NCBI GenBank assembly: GCA_028023455.1
Contig: JAQFVV010000275.1
Location: 248,001 to 312,000, forward strand
DNA: 64,000 nucleotides
Direction: 5' to 3'
Source of the DNA: Epiperipatus broadwayi
Lineage: Eukaryota; Onychophora; Udeonychophora; Euonychophora; Peripatidae
Part shown: positions 24,012-36,779 of the stretch, in pieces
Layout: each line of letters opens with the position of its first letter
How positions within the stretch are numbered: position 1 is the first letter of the stretch
Made by a program: the position numbers and the translations under genes
Notes under the pieces: model-generated
Database searches by the model: none
What the model was told of the DNA's origin: nothing
The model's input: only the letters and a program-made list of their open reading frames with translations

Positions 24012-26499
24012 CTATACTTTGACAAAACATATATGTGTGATTACAATATGTATAGCCTATGTGCCAAATGAATTATGTATGTTAACTATTAATTTGATAT
24101 TTGTCTAGAAAGAAAATAGGTTTCTAATTTATATAAAGAAAACAAAAAAAAAGCAAGATTTATCTCCCACTTCTCTATAAATCAGTTTATGGAAAGCATG
24201 AGAAATACAAAAATATGAATTCAATTAAACACCTGGCAAAGTACGATTATTTAAAGTTTTATAGAGATATAAAATAATTTGATTTTAAAAGGGATCAATT
24301 CATCATGAATTACAAAGCAACAATGTGGGCCATTATTTGAATTCAACAATGAAAATGGTACTAACACGTTATGAGCATTGGAACGAAGATGAAGTGAATG
24401 GTTTTGTCAATGATTCAAGAACTCTAATGGCTACTTGTCTCAACAAGCACATTTTCCATGCAAATGATTGTGGAACATGGGGAAAGCCAGGTTGGGAATT
24501 AGCCACACCTTTGGTGTTCCAACAAGTCCTTTGGTGTTCCAACAAGTGATGAACGATTGAGAAAATATTTGTTTTATGTTTCAATCAATTAAAATAGCAC
24601 CACAGGGGGTGACAAAATGTAAGAAATCAAGAGGATAACTTATGCCAGCAACATTAGGGGCAGAAATAATATAACTGTCATAATATTAAATTTAAAGCCC
24701 AAATTATATAATATAAATGCTAAACATGATGATTTGGTCGATAAGATTAAAATCAAACTTACGATAGGCAAACGCCTAAACCCAGTTATATAATAATATC
24801 CCTTATATCATGCTCCCCCAAACACAAATTCTGGAAGGCCAGGCTTAACTCAGAAAATATATTTCTCTCCTTTACAAGACTTTTTCAAACCCTTAATGAA
24901 TTCAAATTAACACATGCGAATAATTTTGTTTAAAAATTAAATGAACCTATTCGGAAGCATAGTGGCTATAAGTTAAGCTAATAGAATTTATATCAGCTCT
25001 TGGTAAAATTATATCAGACAATTAAATAAATCTTTCAACCCGATAATTAGTAGAACTATTATTAATTTAGTTTTCATAGGCAAGAAATAGGCTATAAAAC
25101 TTTATACGGTAAATATTTTCTTAGGATAAGTTTAAAACAAAAACTTCAAGTTGAAAGCCTTATTGGCATATCATATTACAATTAAATGACATTAATAATC
25201 ATTAAAACAAATACAAGTCAGAGTTAGTAAAAATAGACTGCCATGAGACGAAAAAGAAATTATCAAAATATTAATTTAGGACTAGAGATATAATGATATA
25301 GAGAATTACTGTGTAACAATTTTAAGCATAATTAAATGAATAACAAGATTTAAAGCAATAATCACTTTGAATGTAATTAGCAAGATAGTCCATGAATAGA
25401 TTGGAAAGTTGCGGTTTAATCAAATATTAAAAATGACATGCCCTTCATGTCTTGCTTGTTGATTCAGGAGCACAACGTCCAGTTAAATTTAAAAGAAAAT
25501 GTAGGTGCACACTTATCTCAAATAAAATTCATTTTATAGATAATTCCATTATGGATTTTTGGCAGCTTATGATTTGGCATCGGAGAGTTCTATTTTAGCA
25601 GCAACATTTGAAGATTTATTGGAGAACTTCAGGATCCAGCAATCAGATTCCCGAAGTTAGCCACGTACCATACTGTAAGTATGGTTAAGGTTCAATATTG
25701 AAATGGACATAATTTCCGGTGGCAACTCTTCTTAAAATTGAAAGTAACGGCTGCTTCTAGGTAATTTTTGACGGGTATTTATCTCCTCTTCATGATTTTC
25801 CTGCCCATTCTGATCTCTATGCCTTACAGCTAAAGCTTTTATCTTATTACCAAAAGGAATTTTCTCTAATTGAAATAAGATTCATTACCTTGATAAGACT
25901 TTTAATTCCATTATTTTGAATTCATTTTCTACTTAGAAAATGAATTCACAAAATCTATACAAACGATTTTAAATTAGAACCACATTTAAATTAATTAATG
26001 AAGAATTCCCCATTGTCTTTGGAAAAGGATAATTTAAAACATATCGAAGGAATGTGACTTTTAATCGTAAAAGTTTGAACAAAATCGCAGAATAGAAAAT
26101 AAATATTCCAATGTAATGAAATCTTATACCAATGCATATTTAACCATTTATAAGTAATACATGTTTAATCAAATAGCTAAAACACTCTTAAATAGCATTA
26201 TTTATTAATATTTTACCACAAGATAATTGGTAATATTAATAGAGTTAAATATAACACAATTAGTTTTAATAAATATTTGAATAACAAAGCAGTTCTAACT
26301 GAAGTCAGACATATAGTAAAAAGAGTATAAAATCTCATTACAGAATTTGGAAAGATTCCCAATTATTAACAGGTTTTAAACTAGGTAAAGAGGCATAATA
26401 TCATGAAGCTTGGATCGAACTTAGATCTGGCCACTTCTATATATATATATATATATATATGTCCACATTTATATATATCATATATATATATAAAGTGGA
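23711..26499. other. Unassigned region with AT microsatellites
   Basis: (AT)n runs lie at about 23933-23946, 23971-24009 and 26440-26460. A perfect 20-bp tandem duplication, CCTTTGGTGTTCCAACAAGT, lies at 24508-24547. 24325-24549 is open on the plus strand for 74 codons and 25440-25700 is less AT-rich, but neither matches a family I know and no splice structure is evident. Confidence 0.4.
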
Positions 26500-27546
26500 A
26501 TAAATACATTGTGGACATTGATGGTGCATCAGACAGTGTGACAAAATTTGTTATTTAACTTAATGGAAGATTTCAAATGCAGATATTTCAGGTTTATGAT
26601 CCAAGAAGTTCTTATTGTAATGAAGAAAAAGATTTTTTATATGAACATACAAAAGGCTTTGGTCAGACCAACCACAATATTAAAATTATCATGGAAGACT
26701 TTAATGCTAGAATTAGCCACTGATTGACAGAGCTGAGGGTAAATTTGGTTATGGCAATAGAAATAAAAGAGGACATAGATTTATGAAATTTACAGAAAAG
26801 AAAAAACCTCATACTAAGAATTCTTTCTGTGAGAAAAATATTAAATGAAAATAAACATGGAAGCATCCAAATGAAGATATAGCAGAATTGGATTATATTT
26901 TGATTAACAGAAAATATGTATTTCATATTATAATGTTCTTAACTAATTCAGTACAGAAAGTGATAATTGATTAGTAGGATGTAAGACACATGTTAATGCA
27001 AAATTAGAAAGACAAAGGCTATTAAGAAAAACATTATTCTCAGATAATATTCCTAATCTTCAGAAATATTTTAATAAATTTAAATTAGAATTTGAAAATC
27101 ATTTTCAAATATTAACTTTTGAAGTTGGTTTAGATTTTAGTAAAATCAATAGGAAGATAAATAATATATTAGAAAAAACTACAACAAAGATAGCTGGCAC
27201 AAAACAGCAGCAATTGATTAGGAAAATATCTACTGAAATGACAATTTTTGAAGAAAAGAAGAAATATAAAAATATATAAAAAACATTTATTAAGAAGGAT
27301 TGACTATGTAACATTTTGTAAAATGATAAGAAAAAGAGTTAATCATGATATAAGAAAACATAACCATGAATTAGCAAGAAAAACTGTAAAAGGAAATAAA
27401 TGTATTCAGTGTAAAACAGCATCTTAGTATTGGTAGAAACTTATTTCTGCAATAAAAAAAGACAAAACTATTAATAAAAAGAAAAATGATATCATGAAAT
27501 ATGTAGAAGAGTTCTATAAAAAATTATATAGCAATAAAAAACAATA
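26500..27546 (+). pseudogene. RTE-type LINE relic 1 (endonuclease and linker)
   Basis: This is the most decayed start but still clear by comparison with relic 2. The DNA from 26580 (CAGATATTTCAGGTTTATG) matches 31456 onward base for base with scattered changes. Translated pieces include a VYxPR/TxxxxxEEKDF(L/Y) strand, the endonuclease I(I/V)MxxFNA core with the usual GDFNA changed to EDFNA, a GYGNRNKRGHRFMKF segment and a DYILINR-like strand. After it comes the basic linker TTTKIAGTKQQQLIRKIST typical of RTE proteins of the HmRTE-e01 kind. It stops at a FYKKLYSNKK-like point, just before the reverse transcriptase. In intact elements this apurinic-type nuclease nicks the target to prime reverse transcription. 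Several stops and frame changes are present. Confidence 0.75.
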
Positions 27547-30500
27547 AATTGTATCCCTTGTAATTATTAAGTCTTTTATTTTATAGAAAAAAATTCAGAC
27601 TGAACTCATCTTACTAGGAGTTACATATTTCAAAATATAAATGTTTTAATTTTTTAAAATTTCAATAATCAGTAATACAATATATACAATAGTGAGATAT
27701 GGTATTCTGAAATCCATATAACTAAAAATATGGCATAAAATCTGTTCAAAACATGAAATCATTAATAATAATTATATAAATATTTAGATTATATTAATTT
27801 GTATAAGTAATTATTATTTGTTTTACGTATGAATGACAATTTTCTGATCACATTACAAATTGTATTTAACTTAAAGAAATATTGTCCTCATTAAGCAACA
27901 CTGCTCTCATTGTTTTATATAAATTAATAAAATTTCTTCCTGTTGATTACTACAAATTATTATCTACTATTTTGTACTTCATTATTTGTCCAATGCACAC
28001 TGTTTTAAAATAGATAAACTCATTTATCATAAAATATATCTTATAGCAATTATTAAAATTCCTAAAATGAAATCTCCAAACAATATTAAAAATGTAAAAA
28101 TAACACTATTTATAATGCTTACCGTTAACAATAAATAAGCAGTATTGAGTGTTTTTCTCGGTTTATTTACCATTCTATTAAATGAATTTGGTTTTGAATG
28201 AAATGATTATAAAACGTTATTTTAAATAAAACTTGTTTTTATTATTTTTAACTAATAAAATTCATACTGATCTTCATATAATACATTTAAAAAGGTTATG
28301 TACACATAAGTAGATACCTGTGAGTTTTGATGATGTTCAATTGAAAGATATACTTAGATGATATCTCATTACCATATAATGCAACACTTTAATTGACAGC
28401 AGATAATCTATTAAGATTGATGAGCAAAATATGTTAATACTCATATGTATAATAAACTTTTCATTTTAAAAGAATTGAGTATTGCATTTGCCATTCAGTA
28501 TATCCAGCCAAATTCTTTAAAAGGTGTTATTTGAATTAGGTTGCATTCAGAAATAAATCAAACAGATGTGGACATGGAAATCATTAAGAGCTGTTGCAAT
28601 CATGGATAAATACACATTATTCAATTTTTTGTCTATTAAACACATTATATTGATAAATATTTTGATTATAACTTTTGTGATCAATAGTAGAGATATTGAG
28701 ATAAAGCAGTCATTGAATAAAGTATATATAAACATATGATTTGCTATTGGAGACAAGTACTATATAATTAATAGAACTAATAAATTAAAGATCAAGAATT
28801 ATAATAAATTAATTACATAATTGATGGTTTATTGCTTGGGAGTTCATAAAATTTTGAGCATCATAAATGACAGAGCTGGAGTTGTGATCCCTAGTCTTTA
28901 TGTTACAAAATCTGTCACACTACCACTGCTCTAAAGTACACAGGACAATAAATTAATAAAAGTGTAGATTGAAACTCAATTTTACTATATCAAGAATCAA
29001 TGTGATCTATGGTGTAGCACAGTGATAGAATGACAAACTCAATATTAAAAGGTTATTGAATAGATATATAACTGGGAAAAAAAAATCTTAGTTTAATCAA
29101 TCAAATAAAATTATAACTTCATGAGCAATTGATTACATGATTGTTTATTAATAACCAGAATATTATATTAATAAATCATGTCTGTTTTATAAATATTATT
29201 AATTTTTCTCAATTTTTTTATTAATCTTATTTACTTTAGCATTAATATTATATGAAAATGTAATCATCTAAAGATTATCTCACAAATGATATATGTATAT
29301 GGATAAAAATAGTTGAGATTAAGCAATTGAGTAGAAGATAGTACTGGTGCACAATGTATCATCAAAATAATATAACATTTTTTTCTTATTTTCAAACTAA
29401 ATTATGGATTAGCAAATCCCATGATAGTATCTTCACTTAAGATGAAACTATATTGTATAGTTATTAAGTAGAGCTGTGACAATTCTTGAGGTAAGCAAAA
29501 GAATGACAATAGATAAGTAATTGAAAATGTTAACAAGAATGGGCATGCACACCTCAACAATATCAAGTATGACTTATTGTTATTTAAATGACATTTCCAC
29601 GAGTTTCTATTTACTTTGAATATTTAGTTTTATTACTGTATGTATATTTACTAATCATCATTACCCCTATGAATTTGAAAGATAAATGTTTATGAATATA
29701 TTAAATAATACTGCTATTATTATATATCTGAAGCAAAGTGCATTTGTAAATAAGATTAGGTGATTTATACTAATGATTTTAAGTTTTAAAATTAAATTCA
29801 AGAGTTAAGATGCTTACATGATATTCCATGTGCTAATGCTTTTTGAAAAAATTCCCTCCATCAATGATTCACAGATATTACAAATGTTAAATAAGAAACA
29901 TTTGGCAGTTGAATATTGATTAACTAAATTTTTATCACTTCAACAAATTTTTTCATATTTTTTGATCTAGGAGGTCCTTTCTAGTCCCACTCGTTAGCAT
30001 GCGGGTATATTCGGGTATATTCAAATGAAGTAAAATGATATCCGTTTAAAATCAAACATATCCAAATCCTTGTTAATAAATCCAAGAAAAACATTAATCT
30101 AATATAACTTATTTAAAAGAATATCTTAATACATCTCATTTCTAACAAATATTTTTACCACTTAAGCAAACAATATTCTCAAAATCTATTTACAAAGTCA
30201 GAAATAACACATATTTAAATGAAAATGTGATCAGATATCATTAAAAATCCCTTGACAATAATTAATGAATCACAGACAAATAGTGATTACTATGTTAAAC
30301 ATTAAAGCTATCACCTTATAAAATAAACTCCACAAACTCATTAAATTTTTTATTAAAGTACCATTTCTAAGAAAAGATTTGTAGCTAAATTATACCAAAG
30401 AATCTCTCTTTTCTCTGGGAATGCATTTACCATTTGAATAATTAACTTAACTCAAGCATTACAATTTTAATTAATTTTTGTATTATTACAGGACCTATTA

Positions 30501-31039
30501 TTTTTTTTATTTTTGATAAGCATTCTTAACTTTTGCTCCATTTTATTAAATTTTATATTTATAATATTTTCTTCAATAAAGAGATAAATAAACTTTAAAT
30601 TGACCAGTTATTTTAAATGTTATTTATTGGTGAACTCAATTCTGGTTTATGGAAAACTTCAATGTTTCCAATTTTGGATTAGTCTTCTTTATATAGACCA
30701 TTTTATTCCTCTTGGAGGCTTTAAAAGAATTAAGCAGAGCAATTTCCTAATGTCCACTTCAAATGCTCTTATCATTGCAGTTGTTACTATTATATGACTA
30801 TTAACATAGTAAATTTAATATAGCTGGGCTGCTCATCAAAATTTATTAGCCAGGATGGTAAGTTCATTGGTATTTTATCTCTGAGTTTAAGATCAAAAAA
30901 CACCATTGCCCTCTCAGTTGCCTTATAGCTCTTAACTAAAATAACAGTTGAGTTTTCTTGAAGGCAAAATGAATGTGTGTGTAAATAATTTTTTTTTCTA
31001 ATAGATATTTACAATCATGACAGACAAAAATAAATCAAG
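27547..31039. other. Unassigned AT-rich region
   Basis: No gene was recognised. A 10-bp duplication (CGGGTATATT twice) lies near 30002-30021. A pair of tRNA-like patches at 28872-29060 is listed separately. Several open frames of 60-70 codons on both strands are low-complexity shadows. Confidence 0.4.
28872..28940 (-). repeat. tRNA-like / SINE-head-like sequence (weak)
   Basis: The minus strand reads CTTTAGAGCAGTGGTAGTGTGAC, close to a pol III A box in a tRNA D arm, and about 30 bases later GGGATCACAACTCC, a weak B box. Spacing fits a tRNA-derived SINE head, but the acceptor stem does not pair well. A second A-box-like word, GTAGCACAGTGATAGAATG, lies on the plus strand at about 29011-29029, facing away. 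This is not a functional tRNA gene as far as I can see. Confidence 0.3.
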
Positions 31040-33850
31040 GACTTTTATTTCCAGGAAGCAGTAAAATCACCTGACAAGGCAGAGGTTAGTAGCTGAAGCT
31101 GGAGGGTACTAAGAAACTTTTGATTGTGGATTCAGGCTGTCATTTGGTGGTGAGGTTTTTATTTAAGTTTTTACAATTGCAGATCACTTTCAAGTGAAGG
31201 AATATTGAAAGAATTGGTAAAAGAACTGCCTAATATTAAATGAGACACTATTGGGCTTTGTGAAGTTAGAAGAAAAGATAAAGAAACAACTGATTAAAAG
31301 TGGGCATGTACTGTACTACAAAGACACAAGCATTAGAAGTACAAGTGGAGTAGGATTTAATATAAATAAGAAGTGGAAGAACAACATTGGGAAGATTAAT
31401 AGTGTATTGACAGAGTGGCAAATATAGTCATTCAACTTAATAGCAGATATCAAATGCAGATAATTAAGGTTTATGTCCCAACAGGTTTTTATTGTGATGA
31501 AGAAGTAAAGGATTTTTACATGGACATACAAAAGGGTTTTGATCAGACCAAACAACATTTTATAATTGTCATGGGAAACTTTAATGCTACATTTAGTAAA
31601 CAAATGAAAGATGAAAGTGCTGTAGGTTAAATTTGGTTTCAGTAATAGAAATGAGAGAGGACATAAACTTGTAGATATTGCAGAAAAAGAAAAATAGCAT
31701 ATTATGAATTTAATATTAAACAAAAATAAACATGGTAGCATCCAAATGAAGATACAGCAGAATTAGATTATATTTTGACTAACAATATATATATATTTCG
31801 AAACTGTAATGTTCTTAATAATTTCAACACAGGAAATTATCATCAAGACATTAAAAAAACAAAAAATATTAAGGAAAACAGTATTCACAGTTGATATTTC
31901 TAATCTTCCAAAGCATTCCAGTAAATTTAAATTAGAAATTCCAAATCGTTTTCAAATATTAATAGATTTTGAACATGATTCATATTTGAATAAAATCAAT
32001 AAGAAGTGATACACTTTTAAAAACTGCCACAAAAATAGCTAGCATAAAAAGCAGCAATTAATCAGTAAAAGATAAACGATATACTTTTAAAAGATGCATT
32101 AACAATTTCTAGTACAAAAAAGCAACAATTGACCAGTAAAATTATTAATAAGATAAGACAATTTGTCAAATAAAAGAAGGAATATGAATATATATATATA
32201 TAAATGATGCATTAAGAAGGATTGAATATTTCAAATTTTGTAAAATAGTGTGAAAAAAAGTTAATAATGATATAAAAAAGTATAATTGTGAACTAGCAAA
32301 AAAAGCTAAAAGTCTGGCAAAAACTTATTTCTGCAATAAAAAAAAAACATGAAACTATTCTAAAAAAAATAGATGACATCATGAAATGTGTAGAAGAATT
32401 CCATCAAGAATTATATAGCATTAAAAACAAATAAAAGTACTTTCTACAACCACTATATCTTCTGAATTGCCCAGGATTTTAAATAAAAAAGTGAGACATG
32501 GAATTAAATTTATGAAGGGAAAAGCTCCAAAGAATGATGGAATTATATTTGATATCTTAAAAGAAACAGGTGAAAAAATCAAAATTCATTTGGAAAATGT
32601 TATGTACTAAATGTCTAAATAATAAAGATGTACTACATGATTAAAAGAATGAAGTATTAATATTTTAAAAAGGTGATAAAGAAGATATTACAGACCTATC
32701 TGTCTTTTATCAGTTGTCTACAAAACTTTTATCAAATAATTACAATTAGTCTGCAGTGAACATTGGATTTTAACCAAATGAACAAACTGAATTTAAAAGT
32801 AGTTTTAGAACAATAGATCATATTATATATTGATAGTTGTTATAGAAAGGACCAATGAATATGAGCTGCCATTATGCTTTGGATTTGTAGATTATAAAAA
32901 AAGCATTTGAGTCTATAAGCATTTACTCAGTGATTAAAGCATTGGATCATCAAGATATAGACTAGGATATTGTCATATTCTAAAGAATTTTTATAAAAAT
33001 ACAACAGCAACACTTAGATTACATAATAATACTATAAAGATTAACATTGTGTAGAATGTATGACAGGGTGACTCCATATCTCCAAAACTTTTTTCAGCAG
33101 TTTTGCAGAAACCATTTTGGGGATTAAAATGGGAAGCTAAGTGAATAAAAGTAAATGGAGATTATTTAAGTCATCTTTGCAGATGATAAAATTGTTTTTG
33201 CAAATGGGAATATTGCAAGATTTTATCAGATAAAAGTAAAAAAGTAGGATTAAAGGTAAAAATTTAAAAAGACTAAAATAATGTTTAATGGATTTTCTCA
33301 AAAAAAGAAAATAAAGATTGATAATAGCAATTTAAAAGAACTACAAATACTTTTGTCAGATTATTAACAGATAGAAACACAATGAATGAAATTAATTATT
33401 ATAGAATTAAATTTGAGTAGAGTGCTTTTGGTAGAAATAACTTAATATTAAACAGAAATATAACTGTGTTTGAAAAGGAAGAATTTTAATAAATGTGTTT
33501 TGCCAGTTTTCACTTATGGATCTGAGACTTGGACACTTAAAAGAAGAGGAATACAGAGACTTCAGATTACTTAACAAACTATGGAGGATGCATGTTATGA
33601 GTAACAAAAAGAGATCGAAAATGAAATATATGGCTGAGAAAACAAACAGTGTTAACAACATTACTGAAAGAATTAAAAGATTGAAGTGGAGTTGAGCTAC
33701 ATATTTCTAGAAGACATGATAATAGATGATTAGTTGAAATCTTAAGCTGGATTCCAAGAGATTGTAAAAGATCTAGAAAGAGATCACATGTGAGATGTAT
33801 TGAACTTGGCAAGATCTTTATCTGGCAGTGGATCAATAATGTTTGAAAAT
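31040..33850 (+). pseudogene. RTE-type LINE relic 2 (endonuclease through C-terminus)
   Basis: This is the best preserved LINE in the window, but every frame is broken. In order: endonuclease start (a GLCEVRRK-like strand near 31255), LKSGHVLYY and GVGFNINKKW (31300-31375), and IQLNSRYQMQIIKVYVPTGF then IIVMGNFNATF (31415-31600, with the catalytic GDFNA aspartate changed to N). NRNERGHKLVDIAEKEK follows at about 31645-31690. The RTE linker KLEIPNRF..ILIDFEHD covers 31930-31985. The reverse transcriptase has FVDYKKAFES (about 32881-32915), a worn RQGDSISPKLF block (about 33060-33095) and the catalytic FADD at 33176-33187. The C-terminal TYGSETWTLKRR motif lies at 33511-33545, with a WIPRDCKRSRKRSH segment near 33750-33790. 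This matches proteins annotated as HmRTE-e01-like or craniofacial-development-protein-2-like. No target duplication was found. Confidence 0.85.
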
Positions 33851-34816
33851 GATAATATCAACTACAATATATGATATACTTTTCTAATTGTTTCTCACGA
33901 TGCCTGCCTACTTCTTTGAAAACAATCATTAATCATTAATTATTTTCAATCATTTATTTGGTTAGATATTTATCACTGCTATTTGCATCTCTGCTTTACT
34001 TCTCACCTATAATATTCATTTACCACATAAGATTTTACTTTATTATTTTGTCTATGGAATGTAGATAATTGGCAAAATTTTAATTTGCTCCATTAACTCT
34101 TTAGATTTATATTCTGAGCGTTTGGGTAAATAATATAGGGTATCTTCATTACAGTGATTTAAATTTTTATTCACATTAGCAAATATTTAAAATATTTATA
34201 ATACTTTCTAGGAATAATTTTACTACTTATCATTTGTCAAAGTCATGTGACTTACAGTTCTTTCTTGTTTTTGACTTCAGGTCATGTTCAACTTGTAATA
34301 TATTACTTGACAGAATTTGCCTACATATCAGCTATCTTTTAAATTTTTCTGCTCATATAAAACAATTGACTTGCAACTATATATAATTTGTTGTGCACAT
34401 TTACTTTATTTTAGAACAGTTGACCTACTATAACGATATTCTTTTTTCAGGTCTAGATCAGTGGATTAATGTAAATAGCAGTTATAATTGCAAAGAATGT
34501 GCTTCAGAGTCAAAATGTAGACAAAAATGTAGTTATTAATGGAATCTCTTGACCAAATTTATTTTTAAAAATTATTTTAAAATACATTCAAAAATTACAA
34601 CAAAATTATTTTTTAAAAATGAAAAGTTTTGAACAATAATTGATATATTTTCCAAAATATTTCTTCTTAAGTGAAATAAAACTAAAAAAGGACTAATCTC
34701 TCTTAGTTTAAAATACATTAGTCTTCTGAAATGAAATAAAAGATTGTTAATTATATAAAATCCATCATTTAAACATAATAGACTTGCTATGGCTTTTCAC
34801 TTCTGTATGAATCCAC
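33851..34816. other. Unassigned AT-rich region
   Basis: No feature was seen other than short AT runs. This is where the 3' tail of the LINE should end, but no simple repeat tail is obvious. Confidence 0.4.
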
Positions 34817-35225
34817 AGATAACTTTCTAATGTTGTGATCTGACCAAATAATGTGTATACTGAAATTTCTGACAAACTTAAATAATAAATTCATCAAAAT
34901 GAATTCACATGTATATGATAATTTACAAGAGTTACAAAGTTATTGACAGACTGAATACATATGTGAAATGGTGCAACAGCTATAATATGTAATGTATTAA
35001 TTGCATCAGATTAATCTGCCAATAACTTTCTAATCTTGTCATCTGACCAAATAATGTATACACTGGAACTTTTGATAAACTTAAATGATAAATTCATCAA
35101 AATGGACCATGTATACATGACATTTTTTCAAGATTGACAAAGTTATTAGCAGACTGAATATGTATGTGAAAAGATGTAGTAGCTCTAATATGTAACACTA
35201 ATCATACCAGAGTAAATCTGAAAAA
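34817..35225. repeat. Tandem duplication, two units of about 204 bp
   Basis: The units start with AACTTTCTAAT at 34821 and 35024, and share ATCTGACCAAATAATGT, AAATTCATCAAAATG, ACAAAGTTATT, AGACTGAATA and TCTAATATGTAA or CTATAATATGTAA in order. Identity is roughly 80 percent by eye. No coding signal was found. Confidence 0.7.
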
Positions 35226-36059
35226 GTACATTTTTACCAATACTAAAAATATAAATTTCATATACAAATAATAAATATGACATATTAACATATGGCATTC
35301 TGCAATTGCCAAATATTTAAAATAAAAAAAAAGGAAAATTTAAGCCTGTCATGAAATTACAAAATAATCATTAAAGCAAAATTGGCAAAAAATAATACTA
35401 AAGTATTACTACATCTACATCTAAAATATTAGCATGTCTAAATATTACATCTAAAATATTACTATATACAATTAATACTGTTGCTTCTGTTGTCATATAA
35501 GTCATCTATAGTTGCCTAAATTTGTTTTTTGCTTTGTCTTCATATAAGAAAAAAAAATCAGTAATCATAATTAAAAGTAGTAAAATTTACTAAAGATTTG
35601 CTGCTAATGTTTTTGTTTAAGGACAAGGTTATATAAAAAATTGTTTTGTGGATGAGTTAATCAATATGGTTTAAAATGGATTGTTGTTGAAGAAGAACAA
35701 AAAAAATTATCAAATATCTTGATTAATATTGATGCAAGAAATGATAGTTTATTAAATTATAAATTGGTCATCAAATCACTGCAAAAAAGATTACATTCTC
35801 TGTAAGTCAAAAGTATCTGTTGTGCATATAATAGCATGTTTTAGATATTTTTTATTTTGCAATGAGAAATTATGTCACTGTGAAAGTGATAAAACATAAC
35901 ATATTGAAATGTTTACAAAAGAATTGATTAAAATTGGTTATAATATTAAACAAATTTATTGTACTTTATGTTAATTTAAAAAGAAATATCTATTTAAAAA
36001 ACAAAGCTAATAATAAAAAAGGATAACCATTCCATATGTTTTAAATGTCCAAGCAAAAA
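35226..36059. other. Unassigned AT-rich region
   Basis: Near 35410-35465 the words AAATATTA and ACATCTAAAATATTA recur locally. The region 35880-36059 may hold the worn end of a Penelope reverse transcriptase (a FTKELIKIGYNIKQIY-like reading), but I cannot confirm it. Confidence 0.35.
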
Positions 36060-36400
36060 TTTTAAAAAGTATGTATACATATTTGTATAGTGTTTCATTT
36101 TATGACCCACCTAATGTTAATAGCAAGGCAAATTAAAAAAAATATTATACATTTTAAACAAAAAAGTAATATTGTGTATTATATTTTATGTAAATGCAAA
36201 GCTTCATACATAGGTGAACTGAGGTGTAATCTTGAGAAAAGATTAAAAGAGCATCACAAAAAAATAAGAATAATAGTGCTTTAATAATGGCATCTGTTTT
36301 CTTTAATTATGACAAAACAACTAAGTTGAATTTCAATTTTGATCTAGGAAAAACTAAGATTTTTCATGAGGAGAAAAACCATAATATAAGATAAAGTAAA
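36060..36400 (+). pseudogene. Penelope-like GIY-YIG endonuclease relic
   Basis: The plus strand reads KQKSNIVYYILCKCKASYIG, then ELRCNLEKRLKEHHKKIR. This is the classic Penelope nuclease start: a VVYxIxCxC strand, the YIGE core with the conserved arginine region, LExRLKEH and a basic loop. A frame change then gives SALIMASVFFNYDK and a KTKIF strand, which correspond to the histidine/aspartate region that follows. The CCHH-type cysteine pair C.C is present. The second half of the nuclease is unreadable, and an RTE relic begins about 400 bp later on the same strand. The nuclease cleaves target DNA in live elements; this copy is dead. Confidence 0.75.
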
Positions 36401-36779
36401 TAAGTCATTTTGTTAAATAGAAATAGAATATTTTTAATTAATAGCTAGTGTTAATGTTGAAATTGATCAACTTTGATTATAAGCCATGATGATGATTGTT
36501 TTCACTAAATATAAATTTAAAAGGATTTCAATTGAACAAAATTAAGAAATTAACTGAAAATACTTTAGTTGTTTATTATAGTTATGTATAAAATATGTTA
36601 ACATTATTATAATTCATTATTTTTAATAGTTTTATTATAAACATATTTGTGTAAATGAGTGTATATAAAACACAATACTATATTTCAAAAAGATGTTTAT
36701 TATTTGAAAGAAGTGTTGTTTGAGCATACATATAATAAACATATCATGATTGATAATATTAATAAACAAATGAACTTCA

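Noticed and set aside
31316-31741. 141-codon minus-strand hydrophobic frame
   Set aside because: It is a shadow of the plus-strand RTE endonuclease. Complements of K/N/I-rich coding DNA give F/L/I-rich frames.
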